A stretch of 64,000 nt of DNA, taken from CAYRLW01 sp964425215. GTDB lineage: Bacteria; Spirochaetota; Spirochaetia; Treponematales; Breznakiellaceae. The position numbers were made by a program, and so were the translations under genes. The notes beneath the pieces were generated by a model, which had not been told where the DNA came from, ran no database searches, and saw nothing but the letters and a program-made list of their open reading frames with translations. The stretch lies in NCBI GenBank assembly GCA_964425215.1, contig CAYRLW010000014.1, forward strand, positions 4,768 to 68,767. The letters are read 5' to 3'. Below are positions 8,092-16,635 of this stretch, piece by piece (positions within the stretch are counted from its first letter, which is position 1; each line of letters begins with the position of its first letter).

Positions 8092-8709
8092 TCAGGCGCC
8101 CGGCGTCACGATCACTTCGACCGAGCCGGTGTAGGCGCCGGCGGCCAGACGACGGTCGGTCAGCGAGGACCAGTTCGTGGCGGTCGGGGTCGAGCCGTTC
8201 GACGAGGCGACCGGGGCGCCGTTGCTGGCGGCCTGGGCGAAGCGGACGTGCGTGTTGCTGTCCGACAGGCTGATGTGGCCGCCGAAGCGCGAAGCGACGG
8301 TCGAGGCGCCGTCCGTGCTGGTCGAGTCCAGGGCCACGCCGTTCAGCGAGGCGTCCAGGTTGTAGCGGATGAACTGGGCGAAGCCGCCGTCGGCCAGGCC
8401 GGTGCCGGTGGCGCCGGTGCGGGCCAGGACGGCGCGCTTCACTTCGACGCTGTTGTTCACGCCGTTGCAGAAGGCGACGATACGGGCACCGTTCAGGGCG
8501 TTGGCGATTTCGGTGGTGACGCCGCTGCGGACCTTGGCGTCAGCGTCGGTCAGGTCGGCGGCCAGGGTGACGGTGGTTTGCTGGGCCGAGACGCCGCACT
8601 TCGGAGCGACCGAAGCGTTGATGGCGACCGTTTGCGAGTCCTGGGCCGATGCGGCGCCGGCGACGAGAAGAGCGGCGGCCGAAGCGGCGACGAAAGCGAT
8701 GCGGTTCAT
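8092..8709 (-). CDS. Major pilin, spore-coat-U (SCPU) family
   Basis: Start at ATG 8709 because AGGA is 7 bases upstream; the ATG at 8715 is too close. The 205-residue protein has a signal peptide cut after AASA. The mature part has one cysteine pair (PKCGVSAQ and VAFCNGVNN) as in CsuA/B-type pilins, a Ser/Thr/Asn/Gly-rich body, and the closing strand AGAYTGSVEVIVTPGA. It would be the fibre-forming subunit, joined by N-terminal donor strands. Two hairpins directly after the gene suggest it is expressed above the downstream genes. Confidence 0.9.
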   Translation of the reverse strand: MNRIAFVAASAAALLVAGAASAQDSQTVAINASVAPKCGVSAQQTTVTLAADLTDADAKVRSGVTTEIANALNGARIVAFCNGVNNSVEVKRAVLARTGATGTGLADGGFAQFIRYNLDASLNGVALDSTSTDGASTVASRFGGHISLSDSNTHVRFAQAASNGAPVASSNGSTPTATNWSSLTDRRLAAGAYTGSVEVIVTPGA

Positions 8710-8831
8710 AGTCATATCCTGAACATTGAGCCGGCCTTGACCGGCGGGTTAATCGAGCCAGACCTTGGGTCTGCCCCGAAGGGTTCGACCGACGTCGGAG
8801 CGTCAGCGCGAATGGCGAGTTTGCGGCGCCA

Positions 8832-9395
8832 TCAAGAGCGCGCCGCGATAGTGATGGTGAGGGTGTCGCTGTAGTCGCCAGCGGCCAAACGGCGCCCCAG
8901 CGAGGTCTGGGACGGCCAGTCCACCGTCAGGGTGGCCTCGCGTCCGATGGCCATGCCGTCGCCGGAACCGAGGCCGCCGGGTTGCGCCAGGACGCAGGTC
9001 CCGCCCTCCATCAGCGTGGGCGACAGGCAGCGTCCGCTGCGGACCTTGCCGGCGTCGGTGTCGAGTTCGAGGCTGACGCCATAGACCTTGGCGAAAGCGT
9101 AGCCGGACAGATCGTCCGACGCCGTGCGGTTGGTCAGATGGCCGTCGTTCGACTTGGCGGTGACCTGAAAGGGGGTGTTGCAGTCGATGCGCAGCGCCAG
9201 GCTCTGCGAGTGTGCGTTTTCCAAGTCGCTGGAGACATCCAGCGTCGAGGCGGCGCCCGGCGCAAAGCCGCAGCGCTCGGCCACGGTCGCGCTGACCGCG
9301 ATCTCGACGCCGTCCGTCGACTGGGCGCAGGCGGTCCCGGCGAACGCCGACGCGGCGACGCACATTGTCGCCAATTTACAGAAGCGTGCGAGCAA
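8832..9395 (-). CDS. Minor pilin, spore-coat-U (SCPU) family
   Basis: The 187-residue protein has a signal peptide (start MLARFCKLA, cut near ACAQS) and the SCPU pattern: ERCGFAPGA and LRIDCNTPFQVT for the first disulphide, a second Cys pair around GRCLSPTLMEGGTC, and the closing strand AGDYSDTLTITIAA. The apparent start is TTG at 9395; a later ATG at 9365 would leave a poor signal peptide. It is the first gene of the operon. It may be a minor shaft subunit or an adaptor. Between it and the major pilin lie short hairpins such as CAGACC/GGTCTG at 8759-8773. Confidence 0.85.
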   Translation of the reverse strand: MLARFCKLATMCVAASAFAGTACAQSTDGVEIAVSATVAERCGFAPGAASTLDVSSDLENAHSQSLALRIDCNTPFQVTAKSNDGHLTNRTASDDLSGYAFAKVYGVSLELDTDAGKVRSGRCLSPTLMEGGTCVLAQPGGLGSGDGMAIGREATLTVDWPSQTSLGRRLAAGDYSDTLTITIAARS

Positions 9396-9452
9396 GCCCC
9401 GTTCCCCAGATCAACCGAACGCCCCCACGGCGAACTTCTTGGAAATGGCGCT

Positions 9453-9468
9453 TTCAAAAGCTGGGCCA
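9453..9468 (-). promoter_or_regulatory. Possible sigma-54 promoter of the pilus operon
   Basis: On the minus strand the sequence TGGCCCAGCTTTTGAA fits TGGCAC-N5-TTGCA with two mismatches and correct spacing. The expected start of transcription is about 45 bases before the first pilin codon. Sigma-54 drives many surface-structure genes in Caulobacterales. No activator site was identified. Confidence 0.35.
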
Positions 9469-9843
9469 TTCCATTTTGGGACACTGTTGACCGAATGCGG
9501 CTCCCTAGATCAAGGGAAATTAATGTTTTCTTAACCATTTCAGGTGCGTCAAAGCGCGCGCAAGCGCGCCAGGCGTCGTTTGAATGTCCCATATCGGGTC
9601 GCGCGCGGACGAGGCGGCGCCCGGCTAGCGTGCTGCGTCAGCGTTCAATCGTCATTCAGCAGAAGGCAGAAGGTTTGCGCCTTCGCCAGCGAGCCGGCGT
9701 TTCAGGCACCAACAGGCGCCGCCAGCAAACCCTAGGGCTCCAGCTCGATGTCCCAATACAGGAAGCTGATACCGCCTTATCCGCGCCGATAAACTCCTGA
9801 TAGCATTGATAAAAACTGGCGCCGCGCAACCCGAACGACGCCC

Positions 9844-9890
9844 ATGGTCACCATATGGTCACCACGGCGACGGAAATCGCAGCGATTTCC
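9844..9890. promoter_or_regulatory. Direct repeat plus 19-bp palindrome, candidate operator
   Basis: ATGGTCACCA occurs at 9844-9853 and again at 9855-9864, exactly 11 bp apart. Eight bases later comes GGAAATCGC (9872-9880), one A, and GCGATTTCC (9882-9890), a perfect inverted repeat. No T-tract follows, so a protein-binding site is more likely than a terminator. Confidence 0.45.
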
Positions 9891-10118
9891 AGCACGCTAT
9901 AGAGACTACCAGAAACCAGCGAGAAAGTCGCCGTGAACGGCTGGAACGCGCCATGAACGGACATTGCCTGGCGGCCCGAAAGCGGACGTCCGGCCGTCGG
10001 CAACCTCAGGACCGCTTTCGCCCCAGAGGACACGTTCAGCCTTGGCCCAGTACTGCCTGCGCTAGAGATATCCAAAAACCCATCAACAGCGCTGAAAGCG
10101 CTTTAGTTAGGCGTCCGA

Positions 10119-10724
10119 TTAGGGATGAACCGTGAGGTACATCCGCAAGAGTTCGGACAAGCTTCCAGCCTGCATCTTGGCCATGAGGTTGGCGCGATAG
10201 ACTTCCACGGTCCGCGCGCTGATCTCGAGATCATAGGCGATGACCTTGTTGGCGTGGCCCTGAACCAATCCTGCGAGCACGTCGCGTTCCCGTCCTGACA
10301 GGGCGTCGAGACGCGCCACCAGCATCCGCTTCTCGGCTTCTGCCGACGCCGTTTCGCCCGCTCGATCCGCCGCACGCTGGATCGAAGCCAACAGCAATTC
10401 GTCGTCGAACGGCTTTTCGATGAAATCCACCACGCCTGCGCGCAACGCCTCCACAGCCAGCGGCATGTCGGCATGGCCAGTGATGACGATCACAGGTTCC
10501 CCCGAACCGTCCGCCTGTAATCGGCGTGCCAGCTCTATCCCGGTCATGTCAGGCATGCGCACATCGGTGATGATGCATCCGGGATGTCGGTCTTTCACGG
10601 CGAGAAAGGCGACGGCGGACTCGTGGGTTTGCACGCATAATCCGGCTGTACTCAGGAGGAAGGCGATCGAATCTCTCACAGCGGCGTCGTCGTCGATGAC
10701 GTGCATGATCGGAGCGTTTGTCAT
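10119..10724 (-). CDS. fixJ: FixJ-type response regulator
   Basis: The 201-residue protein has a receiver domain with the acidic pocket IDDD (10-13), phosphoacceptor D54 in CIITDVRMPD, T/S in VITGH (~82) and K104 in IEKP. A LuxR/FixJ-type HTH follows from about 137 (LSGRERDVLAGLVQGHANKVIAYDLEISARTVEVYRANLMAKM). This is the form of FixJ, the transcription factor phosphorylated by the heme kinase FixL. The ATG overlaps the fixL stop by four bases, so they form one operon. Likely targets, inferred from position, are the divergent oxidase and flavohemoglobin genes. Confidence 0.93.
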   Translation of the reverse strand: MTNAPIMHVIDDDAAVRDSIAFLLSTAGLCVQTHESAVAFLAVKDRHPGCIITDVRMPDMTGIELARRLQADGSGEPVIVITGHADMPLAVEALRAGVVDFIEKPFDDELLLASIQRAADRAGETASAEAEKRMLVARLDALSGRERDVLAGLVQGHANKVIAYDLEISARTVEVYRANLMAKMQAGSLSELLRMYLTVHP

Positions 10725-12175
10725 GCGAGCTCTTCCTCAAGTCGGGCGCGATGTAGCGTGAAGTGAAAATCCGCGCCTCCAGCGGCGTTGGCCTCGAACC
10801 ACAGGCGCCCGCCATGGGCTTCCATTATGGTCCGCGATATCGAAAGCCCAACCCCCATGCCGGCCCGCTTCGTCGTGATGAAGGGCTGGAACAACTGGAC
10901 CGCCACATCGGGATCAATCCCCGCCCCCGTATCGGAAACCGTGACCTGGACATGATCCTCATCCAGCGTCGAGGCGGATATGGCCAGGTCCCGTGTCCCG
11001 CCGTCCTGCATGGCGTCCATGGCGTTTCGGATCAGGTTGAGCAGGACCTGCTGGATTTGAACCCTGTCAACGATGACGAGGTCAGCGGACGGATCGAGGG
11101 CGAACCGCACCTGAACGCCGTGCTCCCGCGCCCCGACCAGCGCCAGGGCGCTGGCCTCCTCGATGAGCGAGTGCAGGTTCTCGATCCGCCTTTCAGTCTC
11201 GCCCCGGGCGACGAACTCTCGCAGGCGCCGGATGATCACGCCGGCGCGCAGCGCCTGGTCAGCCGCCCGGTCCACGGCGTCGGAGACGCGATCGACCGAC
11301 GCATTCTCCAAGCGAAGCAGTCGCCCCGCGCCCTTCAGGTAGTTGGTGATCGCGGTCAACGGCTGGTTCAGCTCATGGGCGAGCGCTGACGCCATTTCGC
11401 CGAGGGCCGTCAGACGCGACACCCGGATCAGGTCTGCCTGAAGCTCCTGCATCCTGGCCTCAGCCTGTTGGCGTTCCGTCAGATCCCGCACAAACCCGGT
11501 GAAGAAACGCCCCTCCTTGGTCCGCATCTCCCCGACTGCGAGTTCCAGAGGGAAGTCGGACCCATCCTTGCGACGACCGACCACGACGCGCCCTACGCCG
11601 ACGATCCGGCGTTCTCCGGTTCGATAATAGCGTTCAAGATAGCTGTCGTGCGCTTCGCGATGAGGTGCGGGCATCAACAGGCTGACATTCTGCCCGATGG
11701 CTTCGGCCGCAGTCCAGCCGAATAGCCGTTCTGCAGTGGGGCTGAAGGCTCGCATGGCCCCCTTCTCGTCGATGAGAATCATGGCGTCGGGCACGGTGTC
11801 CAGGATCAACCGTAGATGGGTCTCACGGGAGGAAAGCTCCTTCAGAACCCGTTGGAACCACTCGCCGCCCCAGGTCACGGCGCCCGCGACGACAAGGAAT
11901 AGCGCGGCCTCCGCCACCTGCGGCTGAGCGTCGCCCAGAAGCAGTCCCGTCGCGACGCCCAGGCCGGCGGCCAGGGCGCCGGGCCAGACGCCGCCCAGGG
12001 CTGAGCCCGCCACCACGGCCGGCACAAAGACCAGAAAGGACAGCCGGGCGTCGAAGAGGGACGGCAGGCCTGCTCGCGCCCAAGCGCCCATGAGGATCAG
12101 TACCAGAACCGTGGCGACTGCTAGCCAAGGCGAAGAGGGCCTCACAAGGGGAGAAGACGAATGAAAGACGCGCAT
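10721..12175 (-). CDS. fixL: FixL-type heme-PAS sensor histidine kinase
   Basis: ATG at 12175 is taken as start; GTG at 12202 would add nine residues and residue numbers here follow that longer form. About four membrane segments (25-118) precede a PAS domain. In it, H185 (EAHDSYLERY) aligns with the heme ligand of FixL (H200 in Bradyrhizobium), and R205 in GVGRVVVG sits exactly 20 residues on, as does the O2-contacting arginine. The kinase part has H276 in ALAHELNQP, the N box NLIRNAMDAM and the G boxes DTGAGID and GMGVGLSIS. It should report O2, and possibly NO, to FixJ. No fixK or nitrogen-fixation gene is nearby, so its role here is probably respiratory. Confidence 0.93.
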   Translation of the reverse strand: MRVFHSSSPLVRPSSPWLAVATVLVLILMGAWARAGLPSLFDARLSFLVFVPAVVAGSALGGVWPGALAAGLGVATGLLLGDAQPQVAEAALFLVVAGAVTWGGEWFQRVLKELSSRETHLRLILDTVPDAMILIDEKGAMRAFSPTAERLFGWTAAEAIGQNVSLLMPAPHREAHDSYLERYYRTGERRIVGVGRVVVGRRKDGSDFPLELAVGEMRTKEGRFFTGFVRDLTERQQAEARMQELQADLIRVSRLTALGEMASALAHELNQPLTAITNYLKGAGRLLRLENASVDRVSDAVDRAADQALRAGVIIRRLREFVARGETERRIENLHSLIEEASALALVGAREHGVQVRFALDPSADLVIVDRVQIQQVLLNLIRNAMDAMQDGGTRDLAISASTLDEDHVQVTVSDTGAGIDPDVAVQLFQPFITTKRAGMGVGLSISRTIMEAHGGRLWFEANAAGGADFHFTLHRARLEEELA

Positions 12176-12216
12176 CGTCCGCTTTCTAGCCTTGTTCACC
12201 AATGGGCCGCGCCTCC

Positions 12217-12240
12217 GGAATTCCCCCTAGGGTCAAGACC
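12217..12240. promoter_or_regulatory. Cluster of small palindromes between fixL and aox
   Basis: Three elements touch or overlap in the divergent gap: GGAATTCC (12217-12224), CCCTAGGG (12225-12232) and GGTC-AA-GACC (12231-12240). They sit about 100 bp before aox and 40 bp before fixL, so a regulator bound here could act on both. FixJ is the obvious candidate, but the match to any known FixJ site was not established. Confidence 0.35.
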
Positions 12241-12335
12241 CGGATACCGCGTTCAGCCCGCCTCTTCTACATCGGCCTCATCCTCTTTCGCCGGACGAAC
12301 CGGCCCGGGACTCCCCGGTTTCAAGGACCAAGGCC

Positions 12336-13025
12336 ATGAGCGCCCCACTCGTCGATCTCTCCGTCCACCATCAACCCAAAGGGTTGTCGGACCGCGTCGC
12401 CTTCGGCTTCACCAAGCTGCTCCGCTTCTGTGCGGATACCTTCTTCGCCAAGCGATACGGACATCGCGCTGTCGTGCTGGAAACGGTCGCGGCTGTGCCG
12501 GGCATGGTGGGCGCCACCATCAACCATCTGAGCTGCCTGCGTCGGATGTGCGACGATCGGGGCTGGATCAAGACCCTGATGGACGAGGCCGAAAACGAAC
12601 GCATGCACCTGATGACTTTCATCGAGATCTCGAAACCGACGCTGTTCGAGCGGTTCGTCATCGTCTCGGTCCAGTGGGTCTTCTACCTCTTCTTCTTTGG
12701 TCTCTATCTCGTGTCCAACAAGACGGCCCACCGGGTGGTCGGCTATTTCGAGGAAGAAGCCGTGATCAGCTACACCCACTACCTCGCCGAAATCGACGAA
12801 GGGCGCTCGCCCAATGTCCTGGCCCCAGAGATCGCCAAACGCTACTGGAACCTTCCTGACACTGCGACCCTGCGCGACGTTGTCCTCGTCGTTCGTGCCG
12901 ACGAGGCCCACCACCGGGACGTCAACCACGGCTACGCCAACGAACTCGGGGGATTGCCGGTCCAGGCCGTGGCGCCCTGCCCGCCTCACGCTGCGCTGGA
13001 GCCGACCTGGAAGACTGCGGCCTGA
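12336..13025 (+). CDS. aox: Alternative (cyanide-insensitive) ubiquinol oxidase
   Basis: The 229-residue protein carries every diiron ligand of AOX: E49 in LETVAAVPG, E88 and H91 in ENERMH, a glutamate in YFEEEAVISYTHY (~139-141), and E190 with H193 in RADEAHHRDVNH. The region around QWVFYLFFFGLYLV provides the monotopic membrane face. AOX oxidises ubiquinol and reduces O2 to water without pumping protons, and it resists NO and cyanide. It is uncommon in bacteria. Here it stands between FixLJ and flavohemoglobin, which suggests a bypass of NO-blocked heme-copper oxidases. Confidence 0.95.
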   Translation: MSAPLVDLSVHHQPKGLSDRVAFGFTKLLRFCADTFFAKRYGHRAVVLETVAAVPGMVGATINHLSCLRRMCDDRGWIKTLMDEAENERMHLMTFIEISKPTLFERFVIVSVQWVFYLFFFGLYLVSNKTAHRVVGYFEEEAVISYTHYLAEIDEGRSPNVLAPEIAKRYWNLPDTATLRDVVLVVRADEAHHRDVNHGYANELGGLPVQAVAPCPPHAALEPTWKTAA

Positions 13026-13190
13026 AGCCTCGCCGTCTCCACCGAACCGTCTGCCCCCTCACGCGCGTGGACATCTAAGAAGCGCCGCGCGCGTCCGACC
13101 GACCTGACCCGGCTTGGCCACGCCGCCAAAAAATCCCGCGGCCTGAACGACCGCGTTTTCCAGTTTCCAGTTTACCGAGGACACCTACTG

Positions 13191-14399
13191 ATGTCGCAAG
13201 CCCTCAGCGAGCGGACGGTCACGATCGTCAAAGCCACAGTTCCAGCCCTTCAGGCCCATGGCTTGGACATTGTCCGGGAGATGTACGCCCGGATGTTCCA
13301 AAATCCGGAAATTCGCGATCTCTTCAATCAGTCGCATCATGGCGATTCTGGCTCTCAGCCCCGCGCGCTCACAGGCGCAATCCTCGCCTATGCCGCCAAT
13401 ATCGACAATCTCGGCGCCCTGACGGCCGCAGTTGAACGCATTGCGCAGAAGCATGTCGGACTGCAGATCATGCCAGACCATTACCCCCATGTCGCCAGCG
13501 CCTTGCTGGGCGCCATCGGCCACGTCCTGGGCGAGGCTGCGACCGAGGACGTTCTCACCGCCTGGGGCGAGGCCTACTGGTTCCTCGCGAACATCCTCAT
13601 CACACGCGAGGCGGCCCTGTACGAGAATCTCGCCGCCGCCGAAGGCGGATGGAACGGCTGGCGCGCCTTCGAGGTGGCGGAAGTTCAACCCGAGAGTACG
13701 GTCATCACCTCCATCATCCTGCGGCCGGTCGATGGTGGCCCGGTGCTGGCTCACAAGCCTGGACAATACCTCACGTTCTGGCTTGACCTACCCGGGCATT
13801 CGCCGATCAAGCGTAACTATTCGATCTCCTCCGCACCAAACGGGGAGACCTATCGGATCTCGGTGAAGCGGGAGCCACATGGTCTCGCCTCGACCTGGCT
13901 CCACGAAAACGCCCGCCCCGGCCGAATCCTCAAGGTCGGCGCGCCGGCGGGCGACTTCTTCCTGCCGGATGATCCGCAACGTCCCATCGTGCTCCTGTCC
14001 GGCGGCGTCGGCCTGACCCCCATGGTTTCCATGCTGGAGGCGCTGGCGGCCCGACAACCACAAGCCCGGGTTCACTATGTTCACGGCGCGCGCGATGTCG
14101 CCTCCCACGCCATGGGCGATCATGTTCGCCGACTCGCCGCGGCCATTCCTGCCAGCCGCAACACTGTCTTCTACGAAAGCGTGCCGGAGGCCGCGAACCT
14201 GGCCGACCACGAACGAACTGGACGGATCTCAGGCACCTGGCTGGCCTCGGAAACACCGGTGAAAGAAGCCGACTACTACTTGTGCGGCCCCCGCCCCTTC
14301 TTGCGAGCCCTGGTCTCCGACCTGGTCGCCATCGGGGTGTCCGCCGATCGCATCCACTATGAGTTCTTCGGCCCTGCCGACGAAGCCCTGGCGGCCTGA
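13191..14399 (+). CDS. hmp: Flavohemoglobin, NO dioxygenase
   Basis: The 402-residue protein has the three Hmp modules. The globin domain (1-~150) has Y32 in EMYARMF as the B10-like tyrosine, Q56 as the likely distal Gln and H88 in IAQKHVGLQI as proximal heme ligand. The FAD domain has RNYS at 208-211. The NAD(P)H domain has GGVGLTPMVSML and the closing YEFFGP. It converts NO plus O2 to nitrate. It follows aox by 165 bp; a separate promoter is possible. Pairing with AOX points to defence against NO. A stem-loop overlaps its stop codon. Confidence 0.96.
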   Translation: MSQALSERTVTIVKATVPALQAHGLDIVREMYARMFQNPEIRDLFNQSHHGDSGSQPRALTGAILAYAANIDNLGALTAAVERIAQKHVGLQIMPDHYPHVASALLGAIGHVLGEAATEDVLTAWGEAYWFLANILITREAALYENLAAAEGGWNGWRAFEVAEVQPESTVITSIILRPVDGGPVLAHKPGQYLTFWLDLPGHSPIKRNYSISSAPNGETYRISVKREPHGLASTWLHENARPGRILKVGAPAGDFFLPDDPQRPIVLLSGGVGLTPMVSMLEALAARQPQARVHYVHGARDVASHAMGDHVRRLAAAIPASRNTVFYESVPEAANLADHERTGRISGTWLASETPVKEADYYLCGPRPFLRALVSDLVAIGVSADRIHYEFFGPADEALAA

Positions 14400-14407
14400 G
14401 GGCCGCC
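14390..14407 (+). terminator. Stem-loop at the hmp stop codon
   Basis: GGCGGCC (14390-14396) pairs perfectly with GGCCGCC (14401-14407) across a 4-base loop that contains the TGA. There is no T-tract, so it is at best a weak or Rho-assisted terminator between the convergent hmp and SEC-C genes. Confidence 0.35.
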
Positions 14408-14426
14408 CCCTCGTGGTCTGCCGATG

Positions 14427-15245
14427 TCAGACGTCCTCGACCCGGCGCTTTTCCGATTCATGCGCCGGTAATCGGACGACTGACAGGCCGTCGAGCCCCA
14501 TGTCCCTGCCGCCGTCATTGTCTGTTCGACCAAGCAGGCCAGACACCGCCCGGCTCTTGGCTTCGACCGTGTAACGCTTGCCTGAGCCGGTTTTTACGGC
14601 GGCGAACTCGCAGTGCCGCTGCCTGCGGCTGTCCTCGTCTTCCAACAACAGTTCATAGCCAGCACGGATGAGCGCACTGGCTATCATCATTTCAAAGAAA
14701 GCCCCCTGAAACTGAGCAGGATCCCGTAGCCGCGCGAGCATCTTGGCTTGCAGGTCGGCATTGTGATCCATGAGGTAGAGGCTGTAGGCCAAGCCCAGAT
14801 AGCAGACGACGACGCCAGTGACCGGGGCGCTGTTGATCTGCCCAGCCTCGGCCTTGAACCGCTTTTGATACTCTATGAACGCGGCATGCCACTGCATGAT
14901 GGGATGGCGGTCTGCGAGGGCCTTCTCGTTCTCCTGCGCACCCCATTCAAGCGTCAGCTTGTCCTCGATGTAGTCGAGCAGGAAATCTGGGAACGTCCGC
15001 CACTTCTTGCTCCACATGATCCGGTTTTTGACGGCGCCAATTTGGTGATCGCCGTGCTGAACCGCGATGATGGGCTTGCCAAAGCCCTGCTGTCGCCGGC
15101 GGATCGCCTCGTCAGCCAAATGAGCCGCGTAGGCGCGCTGCATTTCTGGCGGGGCTGTCCGCTCCATCTCAAAGCCAAGGCAGCAGTGCTTGAACTTACG
15201 CCCGCTACCACAATGGCATTTTTGATTTCGGCCGAGCTTGGACAT
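14427..15245 (-). CDS. SEC-C motif protein with nuclease-like C-terminal part
   Basis: The 272-residue protein begins with a SEC-C zinc motif (CHCGSGRKFKHCC, residues 10-22), as found at the tail of SecA and in many stand-alone proteins. The rest is mostly helical. Near the C-terminus, FQGAFFEMMIASALIRAGYELLLEDED is followed by CEFAAV and RYTVEAKSRA. An early Glu, an acidic strand and then E-x-K is the order of a PD-(D/E)XK nuclease core. The protein stops about 35 residues after the E-x-K strand, so it may be a short form. It is convergent with hmp. The nuclease assignment is inference. Confidence 0.8.
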   Translation of the reverse strand: MSKLGRNQKCHCGSGRKFKHCCLGFEMERTAPPEMQRAYAAHLADEAIRRRQQGFGKPIIAVQHGDHQIGAVKNRIMWSKKWRTFPDFLLDYIEDKLTLEWGAQENEKALADRHPIMQWHAAFIEYQKRFKAEAGQINSAPVTGVVVCYLGLAYSLYLMDHNADLQAKMLARLRDPAQFQGAFFEMMIASALIRAGYELLLEDEDSRRQRHCEFAAVKTGSGKRYTVEAKSRAVSGLLGRTDNDGGRDMGLDGLSVVRLPAHESEKRRVEDV

Positions 15246-15541
15246 AGAGCCAATACTCTAGCTTGCAAGCAGCGCCACGGCCAGAAATCAGTGATCAGGT
15301 TTCTAGACAGGCCCGCTTAGAAGCCCGTTTTGAGCAAATGCCAGCCAACCACCCCCGGGGGTCTAGTCGCACCCCTAGTGGTGTCCCCACTTAAGCCGCC
15401 GACGAGCCCTTTGAGCGGACCTTCCGAAGTTCAGCTTAGAGTCATCAGCGGACGACGAGTTGCCGGCCGGGAGCAGACATCCGGATGGTTTTGGAACGGA
15501 CGGCTCTGGAACTCGGCTTACCAGAGTCATTTTGAGGCTCG
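15246..15541. other. Gap with GC palindromes, no gene
   Basis: This stretch holds a perfect 12-bp palindrome ACCCCCGGGGGT (15351-15362) and nearby CACCCCTAGTGGTG. No convincing reading frame or promoter was seen. It lies upstream of the SEC-C gene and downstream of the gene ending at 15542. Confidence 0.35.
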
Positions 15542-15991
15542 CTAAGCCGGCAGGATCGTCATCCGCCGAGACAGCAGGCGCCAGCCGGATGTCGCACCGA
15601 TCACCCGGAAAGTCACTTCGCCAAACGGGACCCGGTACCGGTACCCTTCGCCAAAATCGGCCAAATAGGCCGTGGTCGTCGCCTGCGCCGAAACCTCGTT
15701 GCGCAACAGCGGAGTTCTGACTTGCCGGGCTCGATCCATGTCCGCCTTCGCGACAGCCCGCCAACCACGGGCCCCGTCCGTAGCCCAGCCCTTTAGAGAC
15801 TCGCAGACGACGAATATCCGCTTCGGCTTGCGGACGACGATCTCCAGCATGACCGGTTCATCCAAGTCGGCGCAGGCGTAGGCGATCTCCATCCTCAGAT
15901 AGCCATGAAACGTCGCCAGCGTGGCGACTGACAAAGCCCCGCGCGGCGCGCGCCCGATGCCGAAGCGGGCCAGAAAACCGGAGATCATCAA
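15542..15991 (-). CDS. Hypothetical protein
   Basis: The frame encodes up to 149 residues. The part from MEIAYACADLDEPVMLEIVVRKPKRIFVV onward looks like real protein: alternating hydrophobic strands, charged turns and an even composition. The start is uncertain; MMISGFLARFG at 15991 is the longest form, with a later ATG at the MEIAYACAD position. No export signal is clear. I do not recognise the family. Confidence 0.5.
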   Translation of the reverse strand: MMISGFLARFGIGRAPRGALSVATLATFHGYLRMEIAYACADLDEPVMLEIVVRKPKRIFVVCESLKGWATDGARGWRAVAKADMDRARQVRTPLLRNEVSAQATTTAYLADFGEGYRYRVPFGEVTFRVIGATSGWRLLSRRMTILPA

Positions 15992-16155
15992 CGTTGCCCC
16001 CTCCCACCCAGGCTCAAGAAGATGGAGGGTGAGCCGACGAAACGCCAGCAGGGCAAACGGGGGTGCCCGTCCGGACGCCGTCGCTGGTTTGCGACCTTTG
16101 CCGACTTGGTAATTTCGGCCAGGATGTCGGCTGCTATGAACAATCGGTGAGGACG

Positions 16156-16464
16156 ATGACGCCGGCGTTGGACGAGGCCCTTCAGACCATCATGGCGCAT
16201 CTTGACAGGTGGCTTGAGCCGCCCCCGGAGCCTGGTGTCGCCATGAGCCATGAAGCTGTGCTGGAGAGCCTTCAATGGCTGTCGGCGGCGAACTATGGAG
16301 CGGCTGTTCACCTGACGCGTCTTCGCAACGCGGGTGTCGAACTCAAGCGTGAGGACGGCAAGGACCTAGACCGCTGGATCGTGGAGCAGGTTCGAATGGC
16401 GAGCCTCGCCGGTTCAGCGCGAACCGAATACAGCGAGCGCAACGGGTTGGCGGGCGTCGGATAG
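16156..16464 (+). CDS. Small hypothetical protein
   Basis: ATG at 16156 follows GTGAGGACG, a ribosome site that is slightly close. The product has 102 residues, is helical and contains SHEAVLESLQWLSAANYGAAVHLTRLRNAGVEL, which reads like a compact cytoplasmic domain. There is no signal peptide and no known motif. Its neighbours are unrelated small genes. Confidence 0.5.
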   Translation: MTPALDEALQTIMAHLDRWLEPPPEPGVAMSHEAVLESLQWLSAANYGAAVHLTRLRNAGVELKREDGKDLDRWIVEQVRMASLAGSARTEYSERNGLAGVG

Positions 16465-16635
16465 CGGGATGTCGATCGTCACCGAGAGATGCTCGCTGCC
16501 GTGACCATCTGTTGGATCGGGGCGTCAGCATCTCCAGCGGTCTAGCGAACTTGAGTATTGATGGCTTGTTCGGCCCGACGATAAGTTCAGGCCCTGGACC
16601 CAAGGCAAACAGCAGTCGGTGGAGCTTTCAATCTC

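Larger units (their letters stand above)
9396..10118. other. 723-bp gap holding repeats and a palindrome, no gene
   Basis: Nothing between the pilus operon and fixJ looks coding; the 109-codon plus-strand frame at 9806-10135 has no protein character. The gap contains a sigma-54-like element (9453-9468), a 10-bp direct repeat one helical turn apart (9844-9864) and a perfect 9-bp inverted repeat (9872-9890). The last two are reported separately. Confidence 0.5.

Noticed and set aside
9806..10135. 109-codon plus-strand open frame in the pilus-fixJ gap
   Set aside because: Arg/Pro-rich random-looking translation, runs through a palindrome and into the end of fixJ.
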